Shown here: positions 8,469 through 15,172 of the stretch, piece after piece
Layout: every line of letters begins with the position of its first letter
Position numbering within the stretch: the first letter of the stretch is position 1
Source of the DNA: Neoalteromonas arenosi
Lineage (GTDB): Bacteria; Pseudomonadota; Gammaproteobacteria; Enterobacterales; Alteromonadaceae
Reading direction: 5' to 3'
Length of the DNA stretch: 64,000 nucleotides
Assembly (NCBI RefSeq): GCF_030362855.1
Contig: NZ_JAUCBP010000006.1
Coordinates: 388,336-452,335, forward strand
Notes under the pieces: generated by a model
Databases searched by the model: none
What the model saw: the letters and a program-made list of their open reading frames with translations, nothing else
Told to the model about the DNA's origin: nothing
Translations under genes and position numbers: made by a program

Positions 8469-8897
8469 CTACACCGCTGTACGTTTGTGGCGCTGCGCTT
8501 CATACGCTTCTTGTTTGGCGGCTTCAGGGATTTGTAGCCACGCATCTCGAATAGGTGATAATAGCTTTATTACCTCGTCGACAATTTCTTGACTATTTTG
8601 CACATTAGCGTCAGTCAGCCGTTGTATCATGTAGTCATACAGAGCAAAAAGGTTGTCAGCAACCTCGCCTCCCGCCTGCATATCGAGAGTGTCGCGCAGG
8701 TTGATGATAATCGCTGTAGTACGGGATAAATGCTCAGACCTGCCGGATAGGTCATTGCGCTCAATACACCCCTTGGCATAGGCCATTTTATCTAGTGCGC
8801 CCTGCATTAGCATCAGTGTCAACTTGTGGGGATCTGCACTAGCAACATCTTGCTTTAAACCACCTTTTTTGTAAGCGTTAATACCCGTTAGTGCCAT
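8469..8897 (-). CDS. fliS: flagellin export chaperone FliS
   Basis: 142-residue FliS. It binds the disordered C-terminus of flagellin in the cytoplasm, preventing polymerisation and guiding it to the export gate. Characteristic pieces are the N-terminal YKKGGLKQDVASADPHKLTL, then LMQGALDKMAYAKGCIERND and LDMQAGGEVADNLFALYDYM. The gene begins 12 bases after fliD and its stop abuts the FliT-like start. It is probably cotranscribed with fliD. Confidence 0.93.
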   Translation of the reverse strand: MALTGINAYKKGGLKQDVASADPHKLTLMLMQGALDKMAYAKGCIERNDLSGRSEHLSRTTAIIINLRDTLDMQAGGEVADNLFALYDYMIQRLTDANVQNSQEIVDEVIKLLSPIRDAWLQIPEAAKQEAYEAQRHKRTAV

Positions 8898-8909
8898 GTA
8901 AAACTCCTA

Positions 8910-10388
8910 TTAACCTAATGAGGCGAGCAGCGCCTGCCCGGTTTGATTTAGCCGTGCAACGGTTTGATCCAAATTCAAATAGCGATCACGCAGTGTTTGC
9001 TCAACGTTGAGCATGCGCAATTCAAATTGCTCACGGTCGTCGAACACTTGATCTTTATCATCGCGAGCAGCGCGTTCACGCGTACTAAGAATACCGCTGA
9101 ACGAAACGAATTGTTCAATGTAGTCGTAGAGTTTAGTTGCGATACCTTCGTTTTCATCCGAAAATAGCGTTGCGACATCATCGAAACTATCATCTAAGGC
9201 GTCCTCGAGCCTGTCCTGACCAGTACCCAAGCCAAAATCGGTAGAGCCAATTTCAAGCTTACCATCTTCGTCAAACTCGATACCGATGCCAAATAAACTA
9301 CCTAATGAAGAGCCTGAAACCCCCCCCCCCACTAAACTCGCCAAGCCAGATTGAATACCTCTAACCAAAGAATCGCCAGCCAAAGCACCATCTTCTTCAA
9401 GATCAGATTCACCATAACGAGTCAGGGTTTGAATCTCGCTGATAATACTGTTGTAGTCAGTTACAAACTTATTGATTTTTTCTTCCAAGCCCGTTTTATC
9501 AAAACCGATAGTCAGCGTTGAGGTCTGGTAAATAAACCCATCAGGATAAGTCGCCAAATCAGTAGTAGCCGTTGCCGGTGATAACTCATTCGCGGTAAAA
9601 GATACATTTTGAATCGTATTTTCAAATTCATTGCTCGCGCTTTGCACTTCAATTCCATCAACTTCTGCAATGGCGTTTTGCGCTGACACAATCGGTGATA
9701 AATAAGTCGCAGTTTCAGTCGAGTCGGTCGTTGCGACTCTGTCTAGGTCGGCTAAATTATTATCATTAACAATGGTTAAATCGTTGCCGCTACCGGTGAT
9801 ATCAGAGGTGAATACCAGTTTTGCACCGCCATCTGTTGTGCCAGTAGAAATAATATTCGCGTTTACGCCAAAGTTATCATCAGCCCCGTTGATCGCTTCA
9901 CGCAATTCCGCCAATGTCATACCGGCGGTTACATTAATCGTAAATGTATCGCTCGTATTACCGATTTTAAATGTCAGACTTCCCGACCCTGTGCCGAGTA
10001 CAGAATCAGATGAATCACTAAAGCCGCCGTCGATAGCATCAGCAGTTTCAATCCGGCTACCACTGGCTAGTTGTTTTACCGCAATAGCATAATCACCTTC
10101 CAATGCGCTATTTGACGCTTCAGCACTTAAAATATCATCATCTTCAGAAGGGTTAGAAATCGTTGGTTCACGCTTATTGATACCGTTATCAGAACGCAAG
10201 TCATCGACGGCTTCTTGGAAGTCAGTCAATCGATTCTTTAGCTGCCCTAACCCAGATATCTCAGCCTCAATTTGCTCTTCACGCGCATCGAGCCGGTCCT
10301 GTTTAGGTTTCCTTTCAGCTTCTAAAAGCTGGGTCACAAGGTCGTCCAGCGCTAAGCCAGACCCTACACCTAATGATTGAATAGTCAT
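8910..10388 (-). CDS. fliD: flagellar filament cap protein FliD (HAP2)
   Basis: 492-residue filament cap protein, exported through the flagellar type III system to the filament tip, where it folds incoming flagellin. The N-terminal region SLGVGSGLALDDLVTQLLEAERKP and the C-terminal FEDR-like helix region (YDYIEQFVSFSGILSTRERAARDDKDQVFDDREQFELRML) match FliD N and C domains. The codons for about residues 352-356 contain a run of eleven G on the coding strand (9320-9330), currently in frame. A single-base change there would truncate the protein. No signal peptide, as expected. It lies upstream of fliS and downstream of flaG. Confidence 0.93.
   Translation of the reverse strand: MTIQSLGVGSGLALDDLVTQLLEAERKPKQDRLDAREEQIEAEISGLGQLKNRLTDFQEAVDDLRSDNGINKREPTISNPSEDDDILSAEASNSALEGDYAIAVKQLASGSRIETADAIDGGFSDSSDSVLGTGSGSLTFKIGNTSDTFTINVTAGMTLAELREAINGADDNFGVNANIISTGTTDGGAKLVFTSDITGSGNDLTIVNDNNLADLDRVATTDSTETATYLSPIVSAQNAIAEVDGIEVQSASNEFENTIQNVSFTANELSPATATTDLATYPDGFIYQTSTLTIGFDKTGLEEKINKFVTDYNSIISEIQTLTRYGESDLEEDGALAGDSLVRGIQSGLASLVGGGVSGSSLGSLFGIGIEFDEDGKLEIGSTDFGLGTGQDRLEDALDDSFDDVATLFSDENEGIATKLYDYIEQFVSFSGILSTRERAARDDKDQVFDDREQFELRMLNVEQTLRDRYLNLDQTVARLNQTGQALLASLG
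9320..9330 (-). repeat. G11 homopolymer tract inside fliD
   Basis: Eleven consecutive C on the plus strand (G on the coding strand) encode Val-Gly-Gly-Gly-Val in the middle of fliD. The reading frame is intact at this length. Tracts of 8 or more G/C are typical slipped-strand phase-variation sites. The next longest G/C runs seen in coding sequence here are 7-8 bases. Confidence 0.9.
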
Positions 10389-10499
10389 ACGTTACCTCAA
10401 CAAACTCTACCTTTCAGCAAACCAAAAACAAAGAAGCCGCAAATCCCCAACAGCGGTGACTTACGGCGCTCCTAAAGAAACTTTACAGTTTCACATTGG

Positions 10500-10970
10500 C
10501 TATACCTGATTATTAAACAGTACTCCAACACTACTACCGACATCCGTCTGTAGCTCGCGTAACCGTTCAGCTAGTCTTAGTACTTCTTCAGACGGGATTT
10601 GTCGTATGACATCACCACTATCTGCTTCTGTGACCGTGACAACGGAACGTTCGGTACCCTGATCAACAGAAAAAGCTAAATTCCGACTTTGAGATTGCAA
10701 AAACTGCTCAATCTCTCGGGATGCCTCTTCAAGCTCAATGCTTTCAGGTCGCTGCTCACCTTCTACAGTATCGGCCGGAGTAGAATTTTCTTGAACCCCA
10801 GCAGATGGTTGCTGTAAAGGTGTATTCACACCGTTACTCGCCTCACTGTTTGCAACCCGCTCGGACTCAGTTTGACGATCTTGAGCCAGATTTCGAGCTG
10901 CTGCAGAATCAGCGCTAGATAATGAGCTTACAGCAAAAGTCTGGCCAATTTGCGAATTAATACCTTCCAC
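10500..10970 (-). CDS. flaG: FlaG family flagellar protein
   Basis: 156-residue protein. The C-terminal half has the FlaG domain core: FSVDQGTERSVVTVTEADSGDVIRQIPSEEVLRLAERL. The N-terminal half is low-complexity, rich in Ser, Glu and Gln. FlaG proteins affect filament length and are encoded next to flagellins in Vibrio, Shewanella and Pseudomonas. The start is GTG at 10970, with a strong AGGAGG sequence 7 bases upstream. It lies 38 bases after the stop of the flagellin at 11009-11848 with no terminator seen between, so it is probably transcribed with that flagellin. Confidence 0.87.
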   Translation of the reverse strand: MEGINSQIGQTFAVSSLSSADSAAARNLAQDRQTESERVANSEASNGVNTPLQQPSAGVQENSTPADTVEGEQRPESIELEEASREIEQFLQSQSRNLAFSVDQGTERSVVTVTEADSGDVIRQIPSEEVLRLAERLRELQTDVGSSVGVLFNNQV

Positions 10971-11008
10971 AATTAACCTCCTTCATCATTACGTCCTATA
11001 AGTATAGA

Positions 11009-11848
11009 CTATCCGAGTAACGACAATGCCGATTGCGGTCTCTGGTTAGCCTGCGACAACACAGAAACAGAAGCCTGCTGGATAATCTGATTTCTCGTCA
11101 ATTCTGCCGTTTCAGCAGCAAAATCCGTATCTCTGATCCGCGAACGCGCTGACGCGACGTTTTCGGAGATGTTACTCAAGTTTCGGATCGTAGACTGGAA
11201 ACGGTTCTGTAACGCACCTAAATCAGCACGCACACCACCAATTGCAGAGATTGCCGTGTCGATTGCACCGATTGCAGCCGACGCCCCAGATGCAGTAGCA
11301 ACAGTAGTGTCGGTAAGGTTTAAACCCGCTGCACTAAAGCTAGTGCCGCCGTTAATATTACCTGCGGATAGATTTACAGAAATAGTCTGACCGCCTTCAG
11401 CTCCGACTAAGAAAACCGCTGAGAAACCGGCATCCAACAGTTTAACCCCATTAAACTCGGTATCTGTTGCAATCCGTGTAATCTCGCTTTTCAGCGCCGA
11501 TACTTCTTTCTGCAAAGCGTTTCGGTCTGAGTCAGAGTTGATACCGTTTTGCGATTGAATTGCCAATTGGCGGATCCGCTGCAAAGCAATGGTTGTCTCA
11601 CCTAACGCACCTTCAGCAGTTTGCGTCAAAGAGATAGCATCGTTGGCATTTCGAACGGCTTGGTTTAGACCTTGGATCTGTGATGTCAAGCGATCTGAAA
11701 TTTGCAGACCCGCAGCATCATCAGCAGCTCGGTTGATTCGAAATCCTGAAGACAGTCTTTCGAACGACGTATTTAGTGCTTGACCAGAACTGAACAACTG
11801 ACGTTGAGCATTAATGGCAGACACGTTAGTGTTGACGAATAAAGTCAT
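11009..11848 (-). CDS. flagellin (copy 1)
   Basis: 279-residue flagellin. The conserved D0/D1 N-terminus is [20 protein letters not shown]...[23 protein letters not shown], and the C-terminus is [27 protein letters not shown]. The middle is short, without large D2/D3 domains, as in polar flagellins. The start is ATG at 11848, 5 bases after a strong AGGAGGT; a longer frame to 11902 is not supported. It pairs with copy 4 by the RNQIIQQAS and terminal LLG features. A near-consensus sigma-28 promoter lies at 11997-12023. Its Ser/Thr-rich central region is a plausible pseudaminic acid acceptor (inference). Confidence 0.95.
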   Translation of the reverse strand: MTLFVNTNVSAINAQRQLFSSGQALNTSFERLSSGFRINRAADDAAGLQISDRLTSQIQGLNQAVRNANDAISLTQTAEGALGETTIALQRIRQLAIQSQNGINSDSDRNALQKEVSALKSEITRIATDTEFNGVKLLDAGFSAVFLVGAEGGQTISVNLSAGNINGGTSFSAAGLNLTDTTVATASGASAAIGAIDTAISAIGGVRADLGALQNRFQSTIRNLSNISENVASARSRIRDTDFAAETAELTRNQIIQQASVSVLSQANQRPQSALSLLG

Positions 11849-11996
11849 TATTATACCTCCTGGGAAACAGCTCGATTTGAGAGAACCAGCTATCTCTTCC
11901 ACTCACAACTCTCTGAACCTCCAAAGAGTCACCTCATGCGCTAAGCGCTACCACACGCTTAACAAAAACAGTAATTAAATTACCCCTCAACTATCC

Positions 11997-12023
11997 TTAT
12001 CGGCCACTTCATAAGAGACTTTA
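11997..12023 (-). promoter_or_regulatory. sigma-28 (FliA) promoter of flagellin 1
   Basis: Reading the minus strand, TAAA (12023-12020), exactly 15 bases, then GCCGATAA (12004-11997). This is a perfect match to the -35 core and the -10 element of FliA promoters. The expected start site is near 11990, giving a leader of about 140 bases before the ATG at 11848. Confidence 0.9.
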
Positions 12024-12230
12024 GTTTTTTTTTGAAAAAATTTTAAAAAAAATATAACTGGCTGTTTTTAAAGGAATAAAAAGTCTTAAAGTTTTTTAAA
12101 ACGCGAATTCAAACAGGCTTAGGTGGAAACCATATGGAAGTTTTGTGAAGGGAAAAATAATGATGTGATAGGAAATCTCGGGAATGTATTTTGTGGAATT
12201 AGGTTATTTTTAATGTGTCTATATTGGTGT

Positions 12231-12246
12231 TGGCACGCGTCCTGCT
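12231..12246 (+). promoter_or_regulatory. sigma-54-like promoter, plus strand, no downstream gene known
   Basis: TGGCACGCGTCCTGCT on the plus strand has the -24 GG and -12 GC exactly 10 bases apart and a full TGGCACG box. It points rightward, antisense to the 3' end of flagellin 2, and no plus-strand gene follows. It may be real (antisense or small RNA), a relic, or chance. Confidence 0.45.
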
Positions 12247-12290
12247 TAAATGTTTGGGAAAGTGGCAGTGTCAAAGATTCGGCAATAACA

Positions 12291-12320
12291 ATAAAAAAGG
12301 CCGAGTCATGAGACCCGGCC
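12291..12320 (-). terminator. intrinsic terminator of flagellin 2
   Basis: On the minus strand GGCCGGGTC / GACTCGGCC forms a 9-pair stem with a 4-base loop, followed by TTTTTTAT. The one non-Watson-Crick position is a G-U wobble in the minus-strand RNA but an A-C mismatch on the plus strand, so the element is oriented for flagellin 2. It lies about 215 bases after that stop codon, leaving a long 3' untranslated region. Confidence 0.85.
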
Positions 12321-12329
12321 AACTTGCTC

Positions 12330-12341
12330 ACGTTAGGAGAT
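12330..12341 (-). other. element in flagellin 2 3'UTR complementary to flagellin ribosome-binding sites
   Basis: The minus-strand RNA reads AUCUCCUAACGU, ending 9 bases before the terminator stem. Eleven bases (AUCUCCUAACG) are perfectly complementary to the ribosome-binding region of flagellin 3 (14697-14707). Eleven (UCUCCUAACGU) are complementary to that of flagellin 2 (13370-13381 side). The flank before the hairpin (GAGCAAGUUGGCC) resembles the equivalent element after flagellin 4. A regulatory function is inferred. Confidence 0.55.
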
Positions 12342-12410
12342 GGAGCAAAATTTGGTTTCTGTCGGCTGGCAGGATTAATAGTAGATTTACTGGCCTCTCA
12401 ACCTAAAATT

Positions 12411-12425
12411 CTACACTCTCAGTCC
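12411..12425 (-). repeat. 15-base copy of the flagellin 4 leader
   Basis: Minus-strand GGACTGAGAGTGTAG occurs here in the flagellin 2 3' region and again at 16024-16038, immediately before the ribosome-binding site of flagellin 4. The match is exact and in the same orientation. Confidence 0.8.
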
Positions 12426-12535
12426 TGTTAGTCGGCGTTTTATTCCTTATTTACCTGTAAATACGATATCACAATGCCTTACGGCCGCCATCCTTGGCGA
12501 GGTTGGCCTCTCAGTTCCACCCTCTTTTCAATTCC

Positions 12536-13363
12536 TTACTGGAGTAAACTCAATGCGGCTTGCGGTCGCTGGTTCGCCTGCGACAGTACCGTTGTACTCG
12601 CCTGTTGAATGATCTGCCAGCGGGTCAATTCTGCCGTCTCGGTGGCAAAATCTGTATCACGAATGCGCGATCTTGCCGATGAAACGTTCTCAGATATATT
12701 CGCTAAGTTTCTAATCGTCGATTGAAAGCGGTTCTGAATAGCGCCCAAATCCGCTCGCACAGCTCCGATTGTAGAAATGGCCACATCGATAGTAGTCAGC
12801 GCCGCTGATGCTAACGATTCGGTCAAAACAGATAATTCGTTACCGTTGGTTAGTCCCGAAAATCCGTAACCACCGGTACGAGAAATATTGACACTAATGG
12901 TTTGGCCACCGTTCGCACCGACTAGGAAAGCTGCAGAGTAATTACCGCGCAGAACATTGACGCCCGCAAACTGGGTGTACAACGCTATCCGACTGACCTC
13001 GAGTTTCAATGCTGTCACTTCTTTTTGTAGAGCCACCCGATCGGCAGACGTATTAATCCCGTTTTGCGCTTGAATCGCCAGTACCCGTATACGTTGCAGA
13101 GCATTGGTAGCCTCAGCTAGTGCACCTTCGGTCGTTTGCGCGAGCGAGATTCCATCATTGGCATTACGGGTAGCTTGATCGAGCCCCTTGATTTGGGACG
13201 TCATGCGATCGGTGATTTGTAATCCGGCTGCATCGTCTGCCGCACGGTTAATTCTAAAACCTGAGGACAAGCGCTCATACGCCGTGCTCAGATTTATACC
13301 GGAGTCAATTAACTGCCGGCGCGCGTTTAACGATGAGACGTTGGTATTGACAAAGATAGTCAT
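12536..13363 (-). CDS. flagellin (copy 2)
   Basis: 275-residue flagellin with conserved ends: [19 protein letters not shown] at the N-terminus and [28 protein letters not shown]-type C-terminus. It is the most diverged copy, with [20 protein letters not shown] and a short Gly/Ser-rich centre ([17 protein letters not shown]). It shares the Trp in RWQIIQQAS and the terminal Gln with copy 3, so those two form one subtype. The start is ATG at 13363 behind TTAGGAGAGAG; the upstream extension to 13387 is not supported. Unlike the other three it has no sigma-28 site that I can find, but a sigma-54-like site lies at 13519-13534. That resembles the sigma-54-dependent major flagellin of Vibrio. Confidence 0.95.
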   Translation of the reverse strand: MTIFVNTNVSSLNARRQLIDSGINLSTAYERLSSGFRINRAADDAAGLQITDRMTSQIKGLDQATRNANDGISLAQTTEGALAEATNALQRIRVLAIQAQNGINTSADRVALQKEVTALKLEVSRIALYTQFAGVNVLRGNYSAAFLVGANGGQTISVNISRTGGYGFSGLTNGNELSVLTESLASAALTTIDVAISTIGAVRADLGAIQNRFQSTIRNLANISENVSSARSRIRDTDFATETAELTRWQIIQQASTTVLSQANQRPQAALSLLQ

Positions 13364-13367
13364 TGGT

Positions 13368-13381
13368 CTCTCTCCTAACGT
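13368..13381 (-). promoter_or_regulatory. ribosome-binding region of flagellin 2
   Basis: Minus-strand ACGTTAGGAGAGAG, with the GGAG core about 9 bases before the ATG at 13363. All 14 bases are perfectly complementary to the RNA of the flagellin 4 3' untranslated region (15074-15087). Pairing would occlude ribosome binding. Confidence 0.75.
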
Positions 13382-13439
13382 TTTCAAATAGTGCTGATAG
13401 TCAACATCAGCGGTTTGTTATTTTGAAAACAATGGATTA

Positions 13440-13459
13440 GCCAAAATTTAAATTTTGGC
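13440..13459. repeat. 20-base perfect palindrome upstream of flagellin 2
   Basis: GCCAAAATTTAAATTTTGGC is its own reverse complement. It overlaps the -24 box of the plus-strand sigma-54-like site and lies between that site and the flagellin 2 start. It could be a protein-binding operator, or just the by-product of two facing TTGGC boxes. Confidence 0.7.
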
Positions 13460-13471
13460 ACGACCTATGCT
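13456..13471 (+). promoter_or_regulatory. sigma-54-like promoter, plus strand, no downstream gene known
   Basis: TGGCACGACCTATGCT has the GG-N10-GC spacing and a full TGGCACG box. It closely resembles the other plus-strand site at 12231. It points away from flagellin 2 and into the flagellin 3 3' region. Nothing coded on the plus strand follows. Confidence 0.45.
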
Positions 13472-13479
13472 TATTTATG

Positions 13480-13519
13480 AATGTCATGCCCGCTTTGCGG
13501 TGGGATTTTGACATTTTTT
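13480..13519 (+). terminator. hairpin followed by T-run (possible plus-strand terminator)
   Basis: AATGTCA (13480-13486) pairs with TGACATT (13509-13515), with an inner CCGC/GCGG stem, followed by TTTT. It has the form of an intrinsic terminator on the plus strand. However, it starts right at the position where the 13456 promoter would begin its transcript, so its partner is unclear. Confidence 0.4.
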
Positions 13520-13534
13520 GCTAGGCATATGCCA
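13519..13534 (-). promoter_or_regulatory. sigma-54-like promoter of flagellin 2
   Basis: Minus-strand TGGCATATGCCTAGCA has GG and GC exactly 10 bases apart, with TGGCA at -24 and AGCA at -12. The expected start near 13508 gives a leader of about 145 bases to the ATG at 13363. It is the best promoter candidate for this flagellin. Confidence 0.6.
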
Positions 13535-13610
13535 AGTGAAAGACTAAGCTAAAACTGAGCGTTTGCTCTTGCTGGCTGGCGGGTATGATGTTCCAGACCT
13601 CATACCTCTC

Positions 13611-13625
13611 ACTACCTCCTGGCGT
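13611..13625. repeat. 15-base element shared by flagellin 3 and 4 3' regions
   Basis: Plus-strand ACTACCTCCTGGCGT recurs exactly at 15124-15138. On the transcribed minus strand it reads ACGCCAGGAGGTAGT. Its CCAGGAGGTA core is identical to the ribosome-binding region of flagellin 1. Confidence 0.75.
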
Positions 13626-13709
13626 TATACTCGTCAGTCAGCAGTTCAAAGCCAGACACCCTCGGGTGTGTTTAGCTAGTCTACACTTCCATTGTCTCGT
13701 GAAAAATTG

Positions 13710-13804
13710 CTTACTTACCGGTCGGTTGCAGTCTGCCCCCACATATTGCTTTCCGACCGTTTTTCTTCTTACTTACCGCGTCACCATCTGCCCCCGCTGA
13801 TTGC
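13710..13804. repeat. imperfect direct repeat downstream of flagellin 3
   Basis: Two units about 58 bases apart (13710-13748 and 13768-13804) share CTTACTTACCG, then TCTGCCCCC, then ATTGC, with slightly different internal spacing. A 7-base inverted repeat CGGTCGG/CCGACCG (13719-13725 and 13753-13759) spans unit 1 and is followed by TTTTT on the plus strand. Confidence 0.6.
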
Positions 13805-13846
13805 AACCTGCGCATTCATAAGATAATCCTCAATAATATCAATAAT

Positions 13847-14689
13847 TTACTGAAGAAGACTTAACGCAGCCTGCGGGCGCTGATTGGCCTGAGCAAGCAC
13901 AGTCGTACTGGCCTGCTGAATGATCTGCCAACGCGTTAGCTCAGCGGTTTCTACCGCAAAATCCGTATCCCGAATCCGCGAGCGTGCAGCAGATGCGTTT
14001 TCAGAAATATTGCTTAAGTTACGGATAGTGGATTGGAACCGGTTTTGCACCGCACCTAACTCGGCGCGCGCACCACCCACGGCGGATAATGCGCCATCGA
14101 CGATGGTTAATAATGCTGATGCACCTTGAACCGTTTCAACCGTTTGCGAAGCATCAAGTCCAAGGCCAGTGGCACTAAAGCCGTTTATGCCTGGAATTTG
14201 GTTAGCTGAAATGTTGACCGAAATAAACTGCCCACCATTTGCACCCACCAAGAAAGCTGCAGAGAAGCGACCATCGAGAAGATTGACACCCGCAAATTGC
14301 GTTGTGGATGCGATCCGGCTGATCTCTGACTTCAAGGCAGTCACTTCTTTTTGCAGTGCCACGCGGTCTGAAGACGTATTGATACCGTTTTGCGCTTGAA
14401 TAGCGAGAACCCGGATACGTTGCAGTGCAACGGTAATTTCTTGCATCGCGCCTTCGGCGACTTGCGCAAGTGAGATACCGTCGTTGGCATTTCGAACAGC
14501 TTGGTCTAAGCCTTTGATTTGTGTGGTAATACGATCAGATATCTGCAAACCAGCAGCATCGTCTTTCGCACTATTGATTCTAAATCCAGATGACAAACGC
14601 TCAAAAGCGGTGTTCAACTGATTGTTTGATGTGAATAGTTGTCGTTGAGCATTCAACGACGACACATTCGTACTCACGAATAAGCTCAT
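13847..14689 (-). CDS. flagellin (copy 3)
   Basis: 280-residue flagellin. The N-terminus is [20 protein letters not shown] and the C-terminus [21 protein letters not shown], ending LLQ. It carries [14 protein letters not shown] where the other copies have [10 protein letters not shown]. It groups with copy 2 by the Trp in RWQIIQQAS and the TQFAGVNLLDG segment. The start is ATG at 14689 behind TTAGGAGAT. A good sigma-28 promoter lies at 14957-14983, giving a leader of about 260 bases that includes a CCAGAC/GTCTGG hairpin at 14720-14750. The region 14697-14707 around its ribosome-binding site is complementary to the flagellin 2 3' untranslated region. Confidence 0.95.
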   Translation of the reverse strand: MSLFVSTNVSSLNAQRQLFTSNNQLNTAFERLSSGFRINSAKDDAAGLQISDRITTQIKGLDQAVRNANDGISLAQVAEGAMQEITVALQRIRVLAIQAQNGINTSSDRVALQKEVTALKSEISRIASTTQFAGVNLLDGRFSAAFLVGANGGQFISVNISANQIPGINGFSATGLGLDASQTVETVQGASALLTIVDGALSAVGGARAELGAVQNRFQSTIRNLSNISENASAARSRIRDTDFAVETAELTRWQIIQQASTTVLAQANQRPQAALSLLQ

Positions 14690-14956
14690 GTTACTAATCT
14701 CCTAACGATTTTTTTGATACCAGACTTTATTGTTTTTATTAGACGTCTGGAGCCACTGCCGGATTCTCGTGATCCAGTCAGTAGAATTACTACTGCTTCG
14801 GTCTTATGCCATAGTCAGTAGTGCAACACTCGCCGCTATTATTATTGTTTCGGTCAAGCGCTAGCTAAATCCACTATTGTTATTATTCGCGTGGTATTTA
14901 ACTTAAGGTCCTTGCTCTTATTATTTTTATGATTGAGCTAAGTGCCTTTGATTTAG

Positions 14957-14983
14957 TTATCGTGCGGAAAATAGGGAGCTTTA
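14957..14983 (-). promoter_or_regulatory. sigma-28 promoter of flagellin 3
   Basis: Minus strand: TAAA (14983-14980), 15 bases, CACGATAA (14964-14957). The -35 core and the spacing are exact, and the -10 matches 6 of 8. Confidence 0.75.
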
Positions 14984-15034
14984 GAAAAAAAATTAAGTTT
15001 TGTGGAATTGCTATATATATCAACAACTTAAAAA

Positions 15035-15065
15035 TATAAAAAAATGGCCAGACAATGTCTGGCCA
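15035..15065 (-). terminator. intrinsic terminator of flagellin 4
   Basis: Perfect 10-base stem TGGCCAGACA / TGTCTGGCCA with a single-base spacer at the centre (15045-15065), followed on the minus strand by TTTTTTTATATTTT. It lies about 108 bases after the stop codon. Confidence 0.9.
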
Positions 15066-15073
15066 GTCGCTCT

Positions 15074-15087
15074 ACGTTAGGAGAGAG
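15074..15087 (-). other. element in flagellin 4 3'UTR complementary to the flagellin 2 ribosome-binding site
   Basis: The minus-strand RNA reads CUCUCUCCUAACGU, 8 bases before the terminator stem. It is perfectly complementary over 14 bases to ACGUUAGGAGAGAG in the flagellin 2 leader (13368-13381). Flanks (AGAGCGAC, then the GGCC-start hairpin) match the layout of the element at 12330-12341. A C/U-rich seed directly before a terminator is the usual architecture of 3'UTR-derived, Hfq-dependent small RNAs. That function is inference. Confidence 0.6.
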
Positions 15088-15123
15088 TGAGCGAGCTCTC
15101 AACTGTTTGTCGGTTAACCCGAA

Positions 15124-15138
15124 ACTACCTCCTGGCGT
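15124..15138. repeat. 15-base element shared with the flagellin 3 3' region
   Basis: Exact second copy of the element at 13611-13625. On the flagellin 4 transcript it gives an AGGAGG-containing stretch shortly after the stop codon with no start codon behind it. Confidence 0.75.
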
Positions 15139-15172
15139 CTCGACCAAACAGATGAAACAGTTTTACGGTTTA

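Larger units (their letters stand above)
11849..12535. other. 687-base spacer between flagellins 1 and 2
   Basis: No convincing gene. Going right from flagellin 1, it holds the leader and sigma-28 promoter of flagellin 1 (to 12023), an AT-rich stretch, a plus-strand sigma-54-like site (12231-12246), and then the 3' untranslated region of flagellin 2. That region contains a terminator, an element complementary to flagellin ribosome-binding sites, and a 15-base copy of the flagellin 4 leader. Short frames here look like chance. Confidence 0.7.
13364..13846. other. 483-base spacer between flagellins 2 and 3
   Basis: No convincing gene. It contains the flagellin 2 leader, a 20-base perfect palindrome, sigma-54-like sites on both strands, a hairpin followed by a T-run on the plus strand, a 15-base element shared with the flagellin 4 3' region, and an imperfect direct repeat near flagellin 3. 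A 71-codon plus-strand frame (13585-13800) shows no family features. I could not find a clear minus-strand terminator for flagellin 3. Confidence 0.65.
14690..15172. other. 483-base spacer between flagellins 3 and 4
   Basis: No gene seen. The left part is the long flagellin 3 leader with a hairpin at 14720-14750 and the sigma-28 promoter at 14957-14983. The right part (15035-15172) is the structured flagellin 4 3' untranslated region: an SD-like element, an element complementary to the flagellin 2 ribosome-binding site, and a strong terminator. Confidence 0.7.
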
